Assembly: GCA_002711995.1 (NCBI GenBank)
Contig: PASN01000018.1
Coordinates: forward strand, 1 to 64,000
From: Halobacteriovoraceae bacterium
GTDB taxonomy: Bacteria; Bdellovibrionota; Bacteriovoracia; Bacteriovoracales; Bacteriovoracaceae
Reading direction: 5' to 3'
Length of the DNA: 64,000 nucleotides
Position numbers and translations under genes: made by a program. This document shows, one piece after another, positions 29,548-38,050 of this stretch (its first letter is position 1; each line of letters opens with the position of its first letter). The notes under the pieces are model-generated. The model worked only from the letters and a program-made list of their open reading frames with translations. It made no database searches and had not been told where the DNA came from.

Positions 29548-30822
29548 ATGTTAGATATTAAATTTATAGAATCAAACTTGAACACAGTTAAAGAAAATCT
29601 ATCAAAGAGAAACTTTGATGTTTCTGAAATTGATAAAATTGTATTGCTTAACACTTCAAGAAAAGAACTAACAACTAAGGTTGAAAACACCCAGGCCCAA
29701 ATAAAGTCTTTATCCAAAGAAATTGGTATGAAGAAAAAAAGTGGCGAGAGTGCTGATGACTTAATGAAAGAGGTTCAGTCTCTTAAGTCCTCCATTGAAG
29801 ATCAAAATACTAAGCTTGATGAAGTCAAAGAAGAACTTCAGCAAAAACTTGCTGGCGTTCCAAATCTACTTGAAGAAGATACTCCAATTGGCTCCGATGA
29901 AAATGAGAATGTGGAAGTAAATAAATGGGGTGAGCCCAAAGAGTTTTCTTTCGAACCAAAAGATCACGCTGACTTAGGTGAAGATCTGGGTATGCTTGAT
30001 TTTGAAACTGCGGCCAAGCTCACTGGTTCAAGATTTGTAGTATACAAGTCCCATCTTGCAAGGCTTGAAAGGGCCATAGCCAACTATATGTTGGACTTTC
30101 ACCTGGACAATGAATATGAAGAAATAATCCCTCCACTAATCGTAAATGATCAAACTCTTTATGGCACAGGTCAGCTTCCAAAATTTGGAGAAGATCTTTT
30201 TAAAATTGACGGCCGTCCTTGGTACTTAATACCTACTGCAGAAGTACCTGTAACAAACCTAAAGGCGGGTGAGATTTTTGATCCTAGTGAGTTCCCAATG
30301 AAATATGTTGCTTACACTCCTTGTTTTAGAAGTGAGGCCGGTTCATATGGTAGAGATACAAGAGGCCTAATTAGAATGCATCAATTTAACAAAGTTGAAA
30401 TGGTAAACATAATGCATCCAGATGAATCTGAAAAGGCCCTAACGGATATGGTTAGAAGCGCTGAGCAAATTTTGGAAAACCTTAAGTTGCCATACCGCAC
30501 AGTAAGACTCTGCTCTGGGGATATTGGCTTTGGTGCTAGAAAAACTTTCGACTTGGAAGTTTGGGTGCCGAGTCAAAAGAAATATAGAGAGATTTCTTCA
30601 TGCTCTAATTGTGGGGACTTCCAAGCGAGAAGAGCGAATATTCGATTCAAGAAGCAGGGCGAAAAACCTACTTTCGCACACACGCTCAATGGCTCTGGAC
30701 TAGCTGTAGGTAGGACTTTAGTGGCCATTATGGAGAATTACCAAAGAGAAGACGGATCGATTGAAGTCCCAGAGGTTCTTAGATCTTACATGGGTGGTGT
30801 GGAAGTTATTGCACCTAAATAA
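29548..30822 (+). CDS. serS: Seryl-tRNA synthetase
   Basis: SerS charges tRNA-Ser and tRNA-Sec with serine. The 424 residues have the N-terminal long coiled-coil arm (about 30-110) that reads the long variable arm of tRNA-Ser, and class II motifs: motif 2 FRSEAGSYGRDTRGLIR, then HQFNKVEMV, SSCSNCGDFQARR and motif 3 LNGSGLAVGRTLVAIMENYQ. A GGATCTA-type site lies upstream. Two tRNA-Ser genes begin 50 bp after the stop, so enzyme and substrates are neighbours. Confidence 0.98.
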   Translation: MLDIKFIESNLNTVKENLSKRNFDVSEIDKIVLLNTSRKELTTKVENTQAQIKSLSKEIGMKKKSGESADDLMKEVQSLKSSIEDQNTKLDEVKEELQQKLAGVPNLLEEDTPIGSDENENVEVNKWGEPKEFSFEPKDHADLGEDLGMLDFETAAKLTGSRFVVYKSHLARLERAIANYMLDFHLDNEYEEIIPPLIVNDQTLYGTGQLPKFGEDLFKIDGRPWYLIPTAEVPVTNLKAGEIFDPSEFPMKYVAYTPCFRSEAGSYGRDTRGLIRMHQFNKVEMVNIMHPDESEKALTDMVRSAEQILENLKLPYRTVRLCSGDIGFGARKTFDLEVWVPSQKKYREISSCSNCGDFQARRANIRFKKQGEKPTFAHTLNGSGLAVGRTLVAIMENYQREDGSIEVPEVLRSYMGGVEVIAPK

Positions 30823-30826
30823 ATCA

Positions 30827-30855
30827 TTGATTTCTTATAGCTTTGCTATTATATT
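30827..30855 (+). promoter_or_regulatory. Candidate promoter for the tRNA-Ser pair
   Basis: TTGATT (30827-30832) and TATATT (30850-30855) are separated by 17 bp, placing a transcript start about 10 bp before the first tRNA. This sits in the short gap after serS, so the tRNAs may be expressed both alone and with serS. Confidence 0.5.
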
Positions 30856-30872
30856 TTACACTACGTTTTTAT

Positions 30873-30962
30873 GGAAGTGTGTCCGAGTGGTCGAAGGAGG
30901 CAGTTTTGAAAACTGTTGAAGGTTTGCGCCTTCCGGGGGTTCGAATCCCTCCACTTCCGCCA
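30873..30962 (+). tRNA. tRNA-Ser(TGA)
   Basis: A class II cloverleaf with acceptor stem GGAAGTG/CACTTCC, anticodon stem GCAGT/ACTGT with loop TTTGAAA, and anticodon TGA at 30907-30909. It has a long variable arm, the T loop GGTTCGAATCC, and an encoded CCA at 30960-30962. It reads UCA and wobble codons. Confidence 0.97.
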
Positions 30963-30978
30963 TATTAACGTTATTCAT

Positions 30979-31067
30979 GGAGACGTGGGTGAGTGGCTGA
31001 AACCAGGCCCTTGCTAAGGGTCCGAACGTTCTGCGTTCCGCGAGTTCGAATCTCGCCGTCTCCGCCA
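30979..31067 (+). tRNA. tRNA-Ser(GCT)
   Basis: A class II cloverleaf with acceptor stem GGAGACG/CGTCTCC, anticodon loop TTGCTAA with anticodon GCT (31013-31015), a long variable arm, T loop AGTTCGAATCT and encoded CCA. It reads AGU/AGC. It follows the first tRNA-Ser by 16 bp and probably shares its transcript. Confidence 0.97.
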
Positions 31068-31072
31068 TTTTA

Positions 31073-31100
31073 AAAGCCCTTCTTTTGAAGGGCTTTTTTT
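31073..31100 (+). terminator. Terminator after tRNA-Ser pair
   Basis: A 10-bp stem AAAGCCCTTC (31073-31082) with GAAGGGCTTT (31087-31096) around a TTTT loop, then T residues. It ends the serS/tRNA transcript and may also serve the convergent glycosyltransferase gene. Confidence 0.9.
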
Positions 31101-31143
31101 ATGCACTTTGTAGGTTTTTAAAGAGCCAGTACCTTGTGAGTTT

Positions 31144-32538
31144 TTATTCTTTTATATAAATTGAGCTCAATCTACCTCCCCTATCTTCAGTATAAATCTT
31201 TAGGTAGTTATTGAGTTTTACGTGCTCCTTTAATTCTCTAGTTGCAAAGTTGTCTAACCAGTTCTCTGGAACAACGATAAATTTCGTTAACTTTAGCTTT
31301 GTTAGGCCCTTAACTCCTCCATGCCATCTAACCCTTAATGGTTCTTCAACATACCCCATATACGGTAGTTCAAAGTAATCTGTTAGCGGGTTTGTGGATA
31401 AAACTTCAGAACCAGGAGAGTTTTTCATTATTTGAGATAGTTTTATTGAAAGAGACTTTAAGTGCTCCGAGTGGAGCTTATTATTGTTAAGAGAATCGAA
31501 GTATTGAGCTCCTCCATGTATAGCCGAAAAAGCGATAGCAGTGCCTATTAAATAAGCAGATTTTTTAAATTTTATGGAGAAACACCTCAAGCACATAAAG
31601 GAAATAATATAGAGAGAGAGCATGTTTAAGAAAGTATTTCTAAGGGCAGTATCCAAATAAAAAGCGAAGAATCCTCCATGGATAATAAAGATAGTAATCA
31701 TTTGCTGAAAAAATTTGTTTTTATAGAGTTTCTTTTGAAAGAAAAGCGTCGCTAAAGTCGAGAAGATTAACAAAAAGAGGTTGGTTTGGTTTGATAAGTA
31801 GTTGTTATAAAAATACTCGAAAGCATGAGAGAGGTCCATTACGTGCATTGACCCTTCATTTTGATATACAGTTTTTGCTTGAGAATTTAGAAGTAGGGAC
31901 CCTTCTATAAGAAAGTGCCAAAAATAACATATTCCTAAAAAGAGAAGTCCTGGTAAAGAGGCAATGCAAGTTTTTAAGTTGGGAACAGTTAAAATTGCAG
32001 CGATTACAAAAACTAAAGCCGACTCCCTAATGGCCAGTGACACAAGTAGCCAAAAAGCAAAAAGACGATACCTTCCGGTGTTTAAGAATAATAAAGAAAT
32101 TATGCCAGATAGAGACATTGCAATTACTGGGTGAGAAATATGTGAGAATAGAACAAAATATTCATTCAGTGCAATTAAAGACATTAAAAACAAGATTTGA
32201 AAGTGCGATGAGAAACTTCTTCTTAAACAAAAGTAGAGTATGCTCATTAATGCGGAATTTGTGAAGATTGCGACAAGATGGGCTACGTGGTGAGTATGTC
32301 CAAAGATTTCAAAGAACAAATTGTTTATTAACAACCAACCAATAGGATGACCAAAAGTTTCCTGAATAGCGAATTTGAAGTTATCAAAAATGCCGCCTAT
32401 GGCATAGTATGACTCATCGCCAATCAGAGGTTGCGACACAAAATTTACCTTGATTGCGGCTATAATTATAAAAAGAATGAAAGTTTCTAAGTAGATTTTT
32501 TTATATAAGGCGAAATGGTGTTTAAGCTGATAAAACAT
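31144..32538 (-). CDS. GT-C family membrane glycosyltransferase (PMT/ArnT-like)
   Basis: The 464-residue protein has about eleven helices. In the first periplasmic loop lies GDESYYAIGG, the D-E motif of dolichyl/undecaprenyl-phosphate-mannose type transferases, followed by FGHPIGWLL (the equivalent of the HPP segment). Such enzymes move a lipid-linked sugar onto a periplasmic acceptor such as lipid A, a polysaccharide or a protein. The C-terminal 100 residues form a soluble domain. The acceptor cannot be told from sequence. A second, related enzyme lies at 38051. Confidence 0.85.
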   Translation of the reverse strand: MFYQLKHHFALYKKIYLETFILFIIIAAIKVNFVSQPLIGDESYYAIGGIFDNFKFAIQETFGHPIGWLLINNLFFEIFGHTHHVAHLVAIFTNSALMSILYFCLRRSFSSHFQILFLMSLIALNEYFVLFSHISHPVIAMSLSGIISLLFLNTGRYRLFAFWLLVSLAIRESALVFVIAAILTVPNLKTCIASLPGLLFLGICYFWHFLIEGSLLLNSQAKTVYQNEGSMHVMDLSHAFEYFYNNYLSNQTNLFLLIFSTLATLFFQKKLYKNKFFQQMITIFIIHGGFFAFYLDTALRNTFLNMLSLYIISFMCLRCFSIKFKKSAYLIGTAIAFSAIHGGAQYFDSLNNNKLHSEHLKSLSIKLSQIMKNSPGSEVLSTNPLTDYFELPYMGYVEEPLRVRWHGGVKGLTKLKLTKFIVVPENWLDNFATRELKEHVKLNNYLKIYTEDRGGRLSSIYIKE

Positions 32539-32588
32539 CAGAAAATGATCTTTTAAAGGAGCCTAGTTGGCAATATTTATTGATACTA

Positions 32589-32810
32589 CTAACTCTGAGT
32601 AAGTTTTTCTGTGATACTGTATTTTATGTCGGCCAATCTAACCACATCAAAGAAGCCGTCTCCCAAGAACTGAACTACAACCCTAATGTCGTTAGGGTCG
32701 TTGTCAAGCCATCTTACAAAAATGGCCCTTCTAAAGTTAACTTGGGAGTTTACTCCTCTATTGTAGCTAACTTCAACAATATTACCTTCTAATTTAAAGT
32801 TGTCTTCCAA
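32589..32810 (-). CDS. Small soluble protein of unknown function
   Basis: The 73-residue reading frame starts at a TTG with GAGGA six bases upstream. The sequence alternates hydrophobic and charged residues (AIFVRWLDNDPNDIRVVVQF) as in a small beta-rich domain. A 70-residue frame on the opposite strand covers the same DNA but has a less protein-like composition. It lies 50 bp upstream of the glycosyltransferase on the same strand. No family recognised. Confidence 0.5.
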   Translation of the reverse strand: MEDNFKLEGNIVEVSYNRGVNSQVNFRRAIFVRWLDNDPNDIRVVVQFLGDGFFDVVRLADIKYSITEKLTQS

Positions 32811-32884
32811 GGGTTTCCTCTTATGATGCTTAGGACTTTATAGATTTATTATATTCATTCTCAACATGGAGAACAACTTTATTA

Positions 32885-32930
32885 AACTTAAGGGGTGCTT
32901 AAGTTAAAAGCCGCACTGGGCGGCTTTTTT
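32885..32930. terminator. Two adjacent hairpins with T tract
   Basis: The perfect inverted repeat AACTTAAG/CTTAAGTT (32885-32905, 5-nt loop) is followed directly by AAAAGCCGC/GCGGCTTTT (32906-32928, loop ACTGG) and T residues to 32930. The second is a good intrinsic terminator in plus orientation, with a weaker T tract in minus orientation. The minus-strand gene ending at 32935 can use it. What plus-strand transcript it would end is not obvious. Confidence 0.7.
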
Positions 32931-32934
32931 GTCT

Positions 32935-33258
32935 TTACCAAGTACTATAGCACCTTTTGTCAGTAACAAATTTTTTAGTACTGTTGTAAATGAATGTGCA
33001 GCTACTATATGCATAGTGGATCATAAGTTTGTAATGATCATCGTTCTCTTCACGATATTTAAAGTAGTTGGGCATAAAGTTTAATTCCAAATCCAAATAA
33101 TTTTTTTCCTCGCAAAAGGAATCTAAAGATTCGTACTTAAGCACTTCTGTGACAGTGTGAGTTAAAGCTTCAACTTTTGCAGATTCTTTCATGAAGTGCT
33201 CGCACTCGTATGCTTGGGCACTGGTAATAGTCAGCATGAATAAAAGAATTAGTTTCAT
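32935..33258 (-). CDS. Small secreted cysteine-containing protein
   Basis: The start is set at the ATG at 33258, which has AAGGTGA upstream and begins a clean signal peptide MKLILLFMLTITSAQA; a longer frame upstream lacks support. The mature protein is about 91 residues with four Cys (YECEHF, SFCEEK, SSCTF, KRCYSTW), enough for two disulfides, so it is probably periplasmic or secreted. No family recognised. It diverges from the CYTH-YecM gene. Confidence 0.75.
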   Translation of the reverse strand: MKLILLFMLTITSAQAYECEHFMKESAKVEALTHTVTEVLKYESLDSFCEEKNYLDLELNFMPNYFKYREENDDHYKLMIHYAYSSCTFIYNSTKKFVTDKRCYSTW

Positions 33259-33349
33259 AGATTCACCTTTTTTAGATTTAACGTGAGTATCAAATTTGCT
33301 GGTGATAAGACTTGCATTGAGAGTTTGATATGTCAAACAGGTTTGTGTG

Positions 33350-33379
33350 TTGTCCCTTCTTCCTTAACTATTGTATAGT
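33350..33379 (+). promoter_or_regulatory. Candidate promoter for CYTH-YecM gene
   Basis: TTGTCC (33350-33355) and TATAGT (33374-33379) are spaced 18 bp apart, 34 bp before the ATG at 33413. Consensus match only. Confidence 0.4.
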
Positions 33380-33412
33380 CTTAGCTTCAATAATCTTGAA
33401 TTGGAGTTGTAA

Positions 33413-34435
33413 ATGGCTTTTCACGTAAACTTTGAGCTAAAAGCAAAGTCTAAAAATATAGAATGGATTAGAGATTATCTTAAAGAGAATTGTACTAGGA
33501 ATGTTGGAAAAGACTTTCAAAAAGATACTTATTTTTTAACTCGTAAAGGAAGGCTCAAGCTCCGTGAGGGAAACATTGAAAACTCTTTAATCTTTTACAA
33601 CCGGCCAGATCTAGATGGCCCAAAACAATCAGATGTAAATTTAGTGAGGCTCTCACCTGAGTCCGGTGTTAGAGAAACATTGCGCAAGGCAAATGGAATT
33701 AAAGTTGTTGTGAACAAGTCGCGAGAAATATTTTTCATTGATAATGTAAAGTTTCACATCGATGAGGTTGAAGGACTTGGATCCTTTATAGAGATTGAGG
33801 CAATTGATAGTGATGGGTCGTATGGTTTGGAGAAGCTTCAAAAACAATGTGATGAATATATAGGAATATTCAAAATTCAAAACGATGACTTTTTGAACAA
33901 CTCTTACAGCGACATGATTTTAGAATTAGGAAGAAATTTTAGGCACGAACTGGAGAAAGAATTTGAAAGCTTCACAAGCGTTGTGCATAAAGAACTATCT
34001 GAAAAGAAAGTCAATGTTGCGAGCAATCCGGACCATGCCTGCTTTCGTGTAAAAACTATGGAGGAATATTCAACCTTTAAAACAAGGTTTCAATTAATTG
34101 GAGATCTTTTAATTGAATCAATGGTGGGGGGAAGAATGATCTCAACCTTCAGGTTGCATTCACCACTTATCGGAAAGCACTATGAAACCGACATCTTGGA
34201 ATTGCCTCAACCCAAAGTTGGGACTGATTATGAAACTGGGTTTGAACACTTAGAATTTGTCATTGACTCAAGCTTTGAAAGCTTCTCTAACAGCCATCCT
34301 GATGTTGAATTCGATTGGAAGGGAACTCATAAAGATTTCAATCCTGAACTTAGAATGCAGCTTGGAAAATACTCTGTTAAATTTCATCATCAAACGCTCG
34401 AAAAAGTTATAGAGATAGAAAAGGCCACCGAGTAG
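33413..34435 (+). CDS. CYTH-YecM two-domain fusion protein
   Basis: Residues 1 to about 170 form a CYTH domain of the CyaB (class IV adenylyl cyclase/thiamine-triphosphatase) type: NFELKAKSK at the N-terminus, TYFLTRKGRLKLREG, SLIFYNRPD and GSFIEIEAID. These are acidic and basic residues of a tunnel that binds triphosphate and metal. Residues about 190-335 match YecM, a VOC-fold metal-binding-like family: NPDHACFRVKTMEEY, GRMISTFRLHSPL, ETDILELPQPK, TGFEHLEFVI and YSVKFHHQTLEKVIEIE. Both families are usually separate proteins. Activity is unknown; a phosphate-ester or nucleotide role is inference. Confidence 0.85.
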   Translation: MAFHVNFELKAKSKNIEWIRDYLKENCTRNVGKDFQKDTYFLTRKGRLKLREGNIENSLIFYNRPDLDGPKQSDVNLVRLSPESGVRETLRKANGIKVVVNKSREIFFIDNVKFHIDEVEGLGSFIEIEAIDSDGSYGLEKLQKQCDEYIGIFKIQNDDFLNNSYSDMILELGRNFRHELEKEFESFTSVVHKELSEKKVNVASNPDHACFRVKTMEEYSTFKTRFQLIGDLLIESMVGGRMISTFRLHSPLIGKHYETDILELPQPKVGTDYETGFEHLEFVIDSSFESFSNSHPDVEFDWKGTHKDFNPELRMQLGKYSVKFHHQTLEKVIEIEKATE

Positions 34436-34443
34436 GTGGCCTT
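34421..34443 (-). terminator. Hairpin between convergent genes
   Basis: A perfect 9-bp stem AAGGCCACC (34421-34429) with GGTGGCCTT (34435-34443) and loop GAGTA; the loop holds most of the stop codon of the plus-strand gene. On the minus strand the stem is followed by TTTTCT, so it best ends the lipoprotein gene starting at 35292. Confidence 0.7.
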
Positions 34444-34455
34444 ATGTAACCTTGT

Positions 34456-35292
34456 TTAAAGGTAGATGGCGTTTTCATCTAGTTCTGATTCAACTTTTTC
34501 GTTTTGTTTGACAGTTGGTTCTTCTGGAAATAAAGAGATTGGCTCAAAGACAAACCTATCCTCTTCGGCAGTCATTGCTCTGTAAAGTACTCTGCCCTCG
34601 TCTTCCAGTTTTAACCTTCCCAACTGGTAACCAATATATTTCGGCGTCGAAACTTCCACTGTGTATTCATCCACTATTCTCCAATCCACTCCGGCCTCGA
34701 ACTCTATGAAGTCGCCTATGTTGTCAGAGTTAAGCCCAATGTTGGTTCCTCCAATCTGTTGAATGCTAATCTTCATGCTATCAGTGATTAGGGCCTGAAT
34801 CACAAATCCAACATCATCCAAATAATCTTTGCATGTTTGTCTCATTCCCTCTTGGTACCAATCTGTTACATCTATTGAAGATAGGTACTCAATAGTTATT
34901 CCATTGAGCTCAATATTTACGGTATGCGCCTTGTTTAAACCAAGGCCTGCTGAGAATAAAGAAGTTCCAAATACTGTAAAACCCAGATTTCCTTGGAAGC
35001 TGTAGTTGTAAGTTCTATTAAAGTGCTGTCTGTCGTAGTTCCTAACGATATCATCTTCCGAAAAACATGAGTCAGAGGGAGCAATGTATGCTAAAGCGTT
35101 CGGCCTTCCAGCTAGCATTGTCCCTGTGCCGGAGGACTCTAAAGGATTTTCATAACCAATAAAACCATACTCACCCACAAGGCCGTTCAATGCGCTAATA
35201 GGATCATCAGTAATTGGTTTTTTACATGATTGCATAGACAACATGGTGAATGCTGAACATACAAGACTAATAGTTTTCTTTGTGGGATTCAT
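34456..35292 (-). CDS. Lipoprotein of unknown function
   Basis: The 278-residue protein has a basic start (MNPTKKT), a hydrophobic stretch and SMQSC as a probable lipobox, so it is predicted to be lipid-anchored. Two further Cys occur (DSCFSED, RQTCKDY). The middle part is beta-rich with Gly/Asn/Ser turns and the tail is acidic. The ATG has an AGGTCACC-type site. No family recognised. The 193 bp upstream to the next gene show no clear promoter. Confidence 0.75.
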   Translation of the reverse strand: MNPTKKTISLVCSAFTMLSMQSCKKPITDDPISALNGLVGEYGFIGYENPLESSGTGTMLAGRPNALAYIAPSDSCFSEDDIVRNYDRQHFNRTYNYSFQGNLGFTVFGTSLFSAGLGLNKAHTVNIELNGITIEYLSSIDVTDWYQEGMRQTCKDYLDDVGFVIQALITDSMKISIQQIGGTNIGLNSDNIGDFIEFEAGVDWRIVDEYTVEVSTPKYIGYQLGRLKLEDEGRVLYRAMTAEEDRFVFEPISLFPEEPTVKQNEKVESELDENAIYL

Positions 35293-35485
35293 GGTGACCT
35301 CCAGGCCTTTCAGGACGAAAGACAGTTTAGATTGCGTGCGAAGAATTTCGCGGGGAAAAATTAAGGTGTTTTTAAATTTATCGGATATTAATTAGGATGA
35401 AACCATAATAGCATAAAACTTACTAGAATGGTCAGTTTCCACTAAGAATAATTTAATTCTGTTTTATTTTAAGCTAGTTGGAATA

Positions 35486-36190
35486 CTATTTTTTTAAGTA
35501 TTTTAATACGAGTCGATCAATATATTTATCCTTTAAAAGCTTTTCGTTCGCTTCTTGGATTTTTTCAATTATTGAATGAGGCACTTCTTTGTTGGCGTAA
35601 AAGTAGTTGTATCTTGTATTAAGCACAAAGGGCTTGCCATGAGAGATTGATTTAAACTCCGGTTGAAGTTTTAAAAAATGAAGCGCTGGCTCAGAGACCA
35701 CAAATGCTTCTAACCTTTTCAAGTTTATCATTTTAAAACTCTGCTCATAGGAGTCTAAAAAGACTTTGTTCAAATAATTAACAGAGTCCAGCTCTTTGCC
35801 ATACTTTGCATTTCTAATTACTCCGACCTTTAGTCCTCTAAGATTTTCTAGCTCGACCACTTTCAAACCCTTGCGCGGAACAATTAGATTCTTAAAACCA
35901 AAACTCTTTCCCACTTGAATCGAGTTTGGAAGGGTCGGCCGTTTAAACATTATGGCAAAATCTAATTTGCCAAATGATACACCGTTAACCACTCTGGGAT
36001 ATGGCAGTTTGGAAAGGATAACAGGAACTTTTGCAAGCCTGAAGACCTCTTTAACATAGTCAATGTGGATTCCTCTTTGAGGGAGGCCCTTGAAAGCGAA
36101 AGGAGCTATATCAATGATTCCAACTTTTAACTGTTTTGACCAAAGAGTGAAAGGAGCTAAAAATACGATGAGGTATGCATACTTTATCAT
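35486..36190 (-). CDS. Periplasmic substrate-binding-like protein (SBP_bac_3 type)
   Basis: The 234-residue protein has a signal peptide (MIKYAYLIVFLAPFTLWS) and then the family 3 solute-binding fold: LKVGIIDIAPFAFKG, YVKEVFRLA, LDFAIMFKR, LRGLKVGVIRN, and a C-terminal helix of IIEKIQEANEKLLKD type. No ABC permease lies beside it, so it may sense or scavenge rather than feed a transporter here. The ligand (amino acid or other small molecule) cannot be told. Confidence 0.8.
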   Translation of the reverse strand: MIKYAYLIVFLAPFTLWSKQLKVGIIDIAPFAFKGLPQRGIHIDYVKEVFRLAKVPVILSKLPYPRVVNGVSFGKLDFAIMFKRPTLPNSIQVGKSFGFKNLIVPRKGLKVVELENLRGLKVGVIRNAKYGKELDSVNYLNKVFLDSYEQSFKMINLKRLEAFVVSEPALHFLKLQPEFKSISHGKPFVLNTRYNYFYANKEVPHSIIEKIQEANEKLLKDKYIDRLVLKYLKK

Positions 36191-36288
36191 TGTGGTTTAA
36201 TAATATGCTTTCTAGTATTTGTATTCAATTTTTAATGAGGCTGAACAAAATCACTACGTAATTGAAATTAATGCTTATTTTGTAAAAC

Positions 36289-36317
36289 TTGACATTAGAA
36301 GGGCTAAGAAGTATCAA
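36289..36317 (+). promoter_or_regulatory. Promoter for tRNA-Arg
   Basis: A perfect -35 TTGACA (36289-36294) with TATCAA (36312-36317) at 17-bp spacing, putting the start about 4 bp before the tRNA. Confidence 0.65.
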
Positions 36318-36327
36318 TTCTTATCAC

Positions 36328-36404
<77 letters not shown>

Positions 36405-36412
36405 TATCTTTC

Positions 36413-38005
36413 TTAGACTTTTTCCTCATCTTTCATTTCTGAAACAGAAGAACCTTCAAGTGGAAGCTCCACAATAATTTTTGCGTACGCTCCTTCCTCA
36501 CTCTCAATGTTTATTGATCCATTGTGTTGCTTGATGATTTCATAGGTAAGATACAGGCCAAGGCCAGTCCCACTTCCGGTTGGCTTGGTGGTAAAGAAGG
36601 GTTCCCAAATTTTATCTAAGTATGACTTCTCAATCCCTTTGCCGTTATCGTAGAAGCTTAAAACTAAATTTTCGGAGTTACACTCCCCTGAAACTTTTAT
36701 AAGTCCTTTATATGATGGATCAGACTTTTTACTCTTGTCCTCAATCGAGTGAAGTGCGTTTTCAAAAAGGTTTAACAAAAGTCTTCCGAAGTCATTGGCA
36801 AAAACTGGAGCCTTAATCTCATCTGCCAACAAGTTCTCGAAACACACATCTATATGTGCATTTTTCTTTCTAGATTTAAGGAGAATATTGAAGTTGGTGT
36901 CAATAAACTGTTTTATGTTCAGCTCTGTTTTCTCGGAATTCTGAACTCTCGCTTGGAGAAGCATGTTTTTTATAATGCCATTCATTCTTTCTTGGTTTTC
37001 AACTGCTATGCCCAGAAGGTTGTCCATTTGAGATTTAAATGCTGGATCCATTGTTTGGTTTTCTTTTATAAGGTCCTTAATCATTATTGATGTGTTTTGA
37101 CTGAGGTTTAAAGGGTTTTTTAGCTCATGCGCAATTCCAGCAGACAAGATGCCAAGTGAGGTTAGCTTTTCGTGTTTTAAAATTTGAGACTGCGCACTCT
37201 TAAGTTTTTCAACTAGGGAGAGCACTTCATCGTTCTTTTCCTTTAAGAGTTCGGTTTTGTTTTCTACAATTGCCTCAAGCACATCCTTATAGTTTTTTAG
37301 CTGCCTAATAAGGTCGTTGAACGCAGTTTGAATACTGTCGAATTCTTTTATTTCTTTAGATATCTTTAAGTCCACTGGCTTTGGATTTTTGGGATCAATT
37401 TCAGATATGTTCTCAACAAACTGGTTTAATGGGCCTTTAAGTTTATTGTTGATAAATAACAGTAGAATCATCCATAGAAATATAGTTTTAATAACTGAAT
37501 TGACTATTATTGGAACTACAATGTGGGAAAGTTGAGATAAAATTACGCTATTCCCACTATAAATATAGAGCTGTCCAATTTCTTCTTCATTGTCTTTCCC
37601 AATGTTTTTAGAGAGCTTCTTTTTGTAAACAAAGATCTGATTTGGGTTGAAAGCGGCATCAAAGATTGGCTTTGGCTCTTCTGTAACGTTGCCTGCTCCA
37701 TAAATCGTTTCATTCCTTACGCCTTTGACTGTGACGTAGGTGATTGCAGGAGATTTAGCGATCCCATCAATGATGGCCTTCGTTTGAACCTCATTAAACT
37801 CCCACAAGGAATTGGTAAGGGATTCGGAGAAGCTGCTTTCAATTTCTTTGATTTGGCCTTCAATATCAGACTTAATTTTAAAGTACTCAAGTCCGATTTG
37901 GCTCAAAGTAAGGATTGCGGCAACAGAAAAGTAGTAAAGAGTTATATACCTTATAACTTCAAAGGTAATTGAATTTTTTTCTTCTAATTGGGTACGGCGC
38001 TTCAT
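36413..38005 (-). CDS. Membrane sensor histidine kinase (orphan)
   Basis: The 530-residue protein has two membrane helices (about 19-40 and 162-186) enclosing a periplasmic sensor region, a HAMP-like linker, a coiled coil (about 240-280) and a HisKA domain with His293 in [12 protein letters not shown]. The HATPase_c domain has N-box [14 protein letters not shown]1 FYDNGKGI, F-box WEPFFTTKP and G2 GSGTGLGLY. The architecture is that of a complete two-component sensor, but no response regulator is encoded within several kilobases. The signal is unknown. Confidence 0.93.
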   Translation of the reverse strand: MKRRTQLEEKNSITFEVIRYITLYYFSVAAILTLSQIGLEYFKIKSDIEGQIKEIESSFSESLTNSLWEFNEVQTKAIIDGIAKSPAITYVTVKGVRNETIYGAGNVTEEPKPIFDAAFNPNQIFVYKKKLSKNIGKDNEEEIGQLYIYSGNSVILSQLSHIVVPIIVNSVIKTIFLWMILLLFINNKLKGPLNQFVENISEIDPKNPKPVDLKISKEIKEFDSIQTAFNDLIRQLKNYKDVLEAIVENKTELLKEKNDEVLSLVEKLKSAQSQILKHEKLTSLGILSAGIAHELKNPLNLSQNTSIMIKDLIKENQTMDPAFKSQMDNLLGIAVENQERMNGIIKNMLLQARVQNSEKTELNIKQFIDTNFNILLKSRKKNAHIDVCFENLLADEIKAPVFANDFGRLLLNLFENALHSIEDKSKKSDPSYKGLIKVSGECNSENLVLSFYDNGKGIEKSYLDKIWEPFFTTKPTGSGTGLGLYLTYEIIKQHNGSINIESEEGAYAKIIVELPLEGSSVSEMKDEEKV

Positions 38006-38050
38006 ATACTCATATTATATAGTAATTTTCCAAGTTCGTGACAAAAACAC

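Noticed and set aside
30856-31068. Minus-strand reading frame of 70 codons
   Set aside because: It is antisense to two clear tRNA-Ser genes; frames of this kind are tRNA artefacts.
32580-32792. Plus-strand reading frame of 70 codons opposite the small 32589-32810 gene
   Set aside because: Poor composition and no ribosome-binding site; the minus-strand frame is more protein-like.
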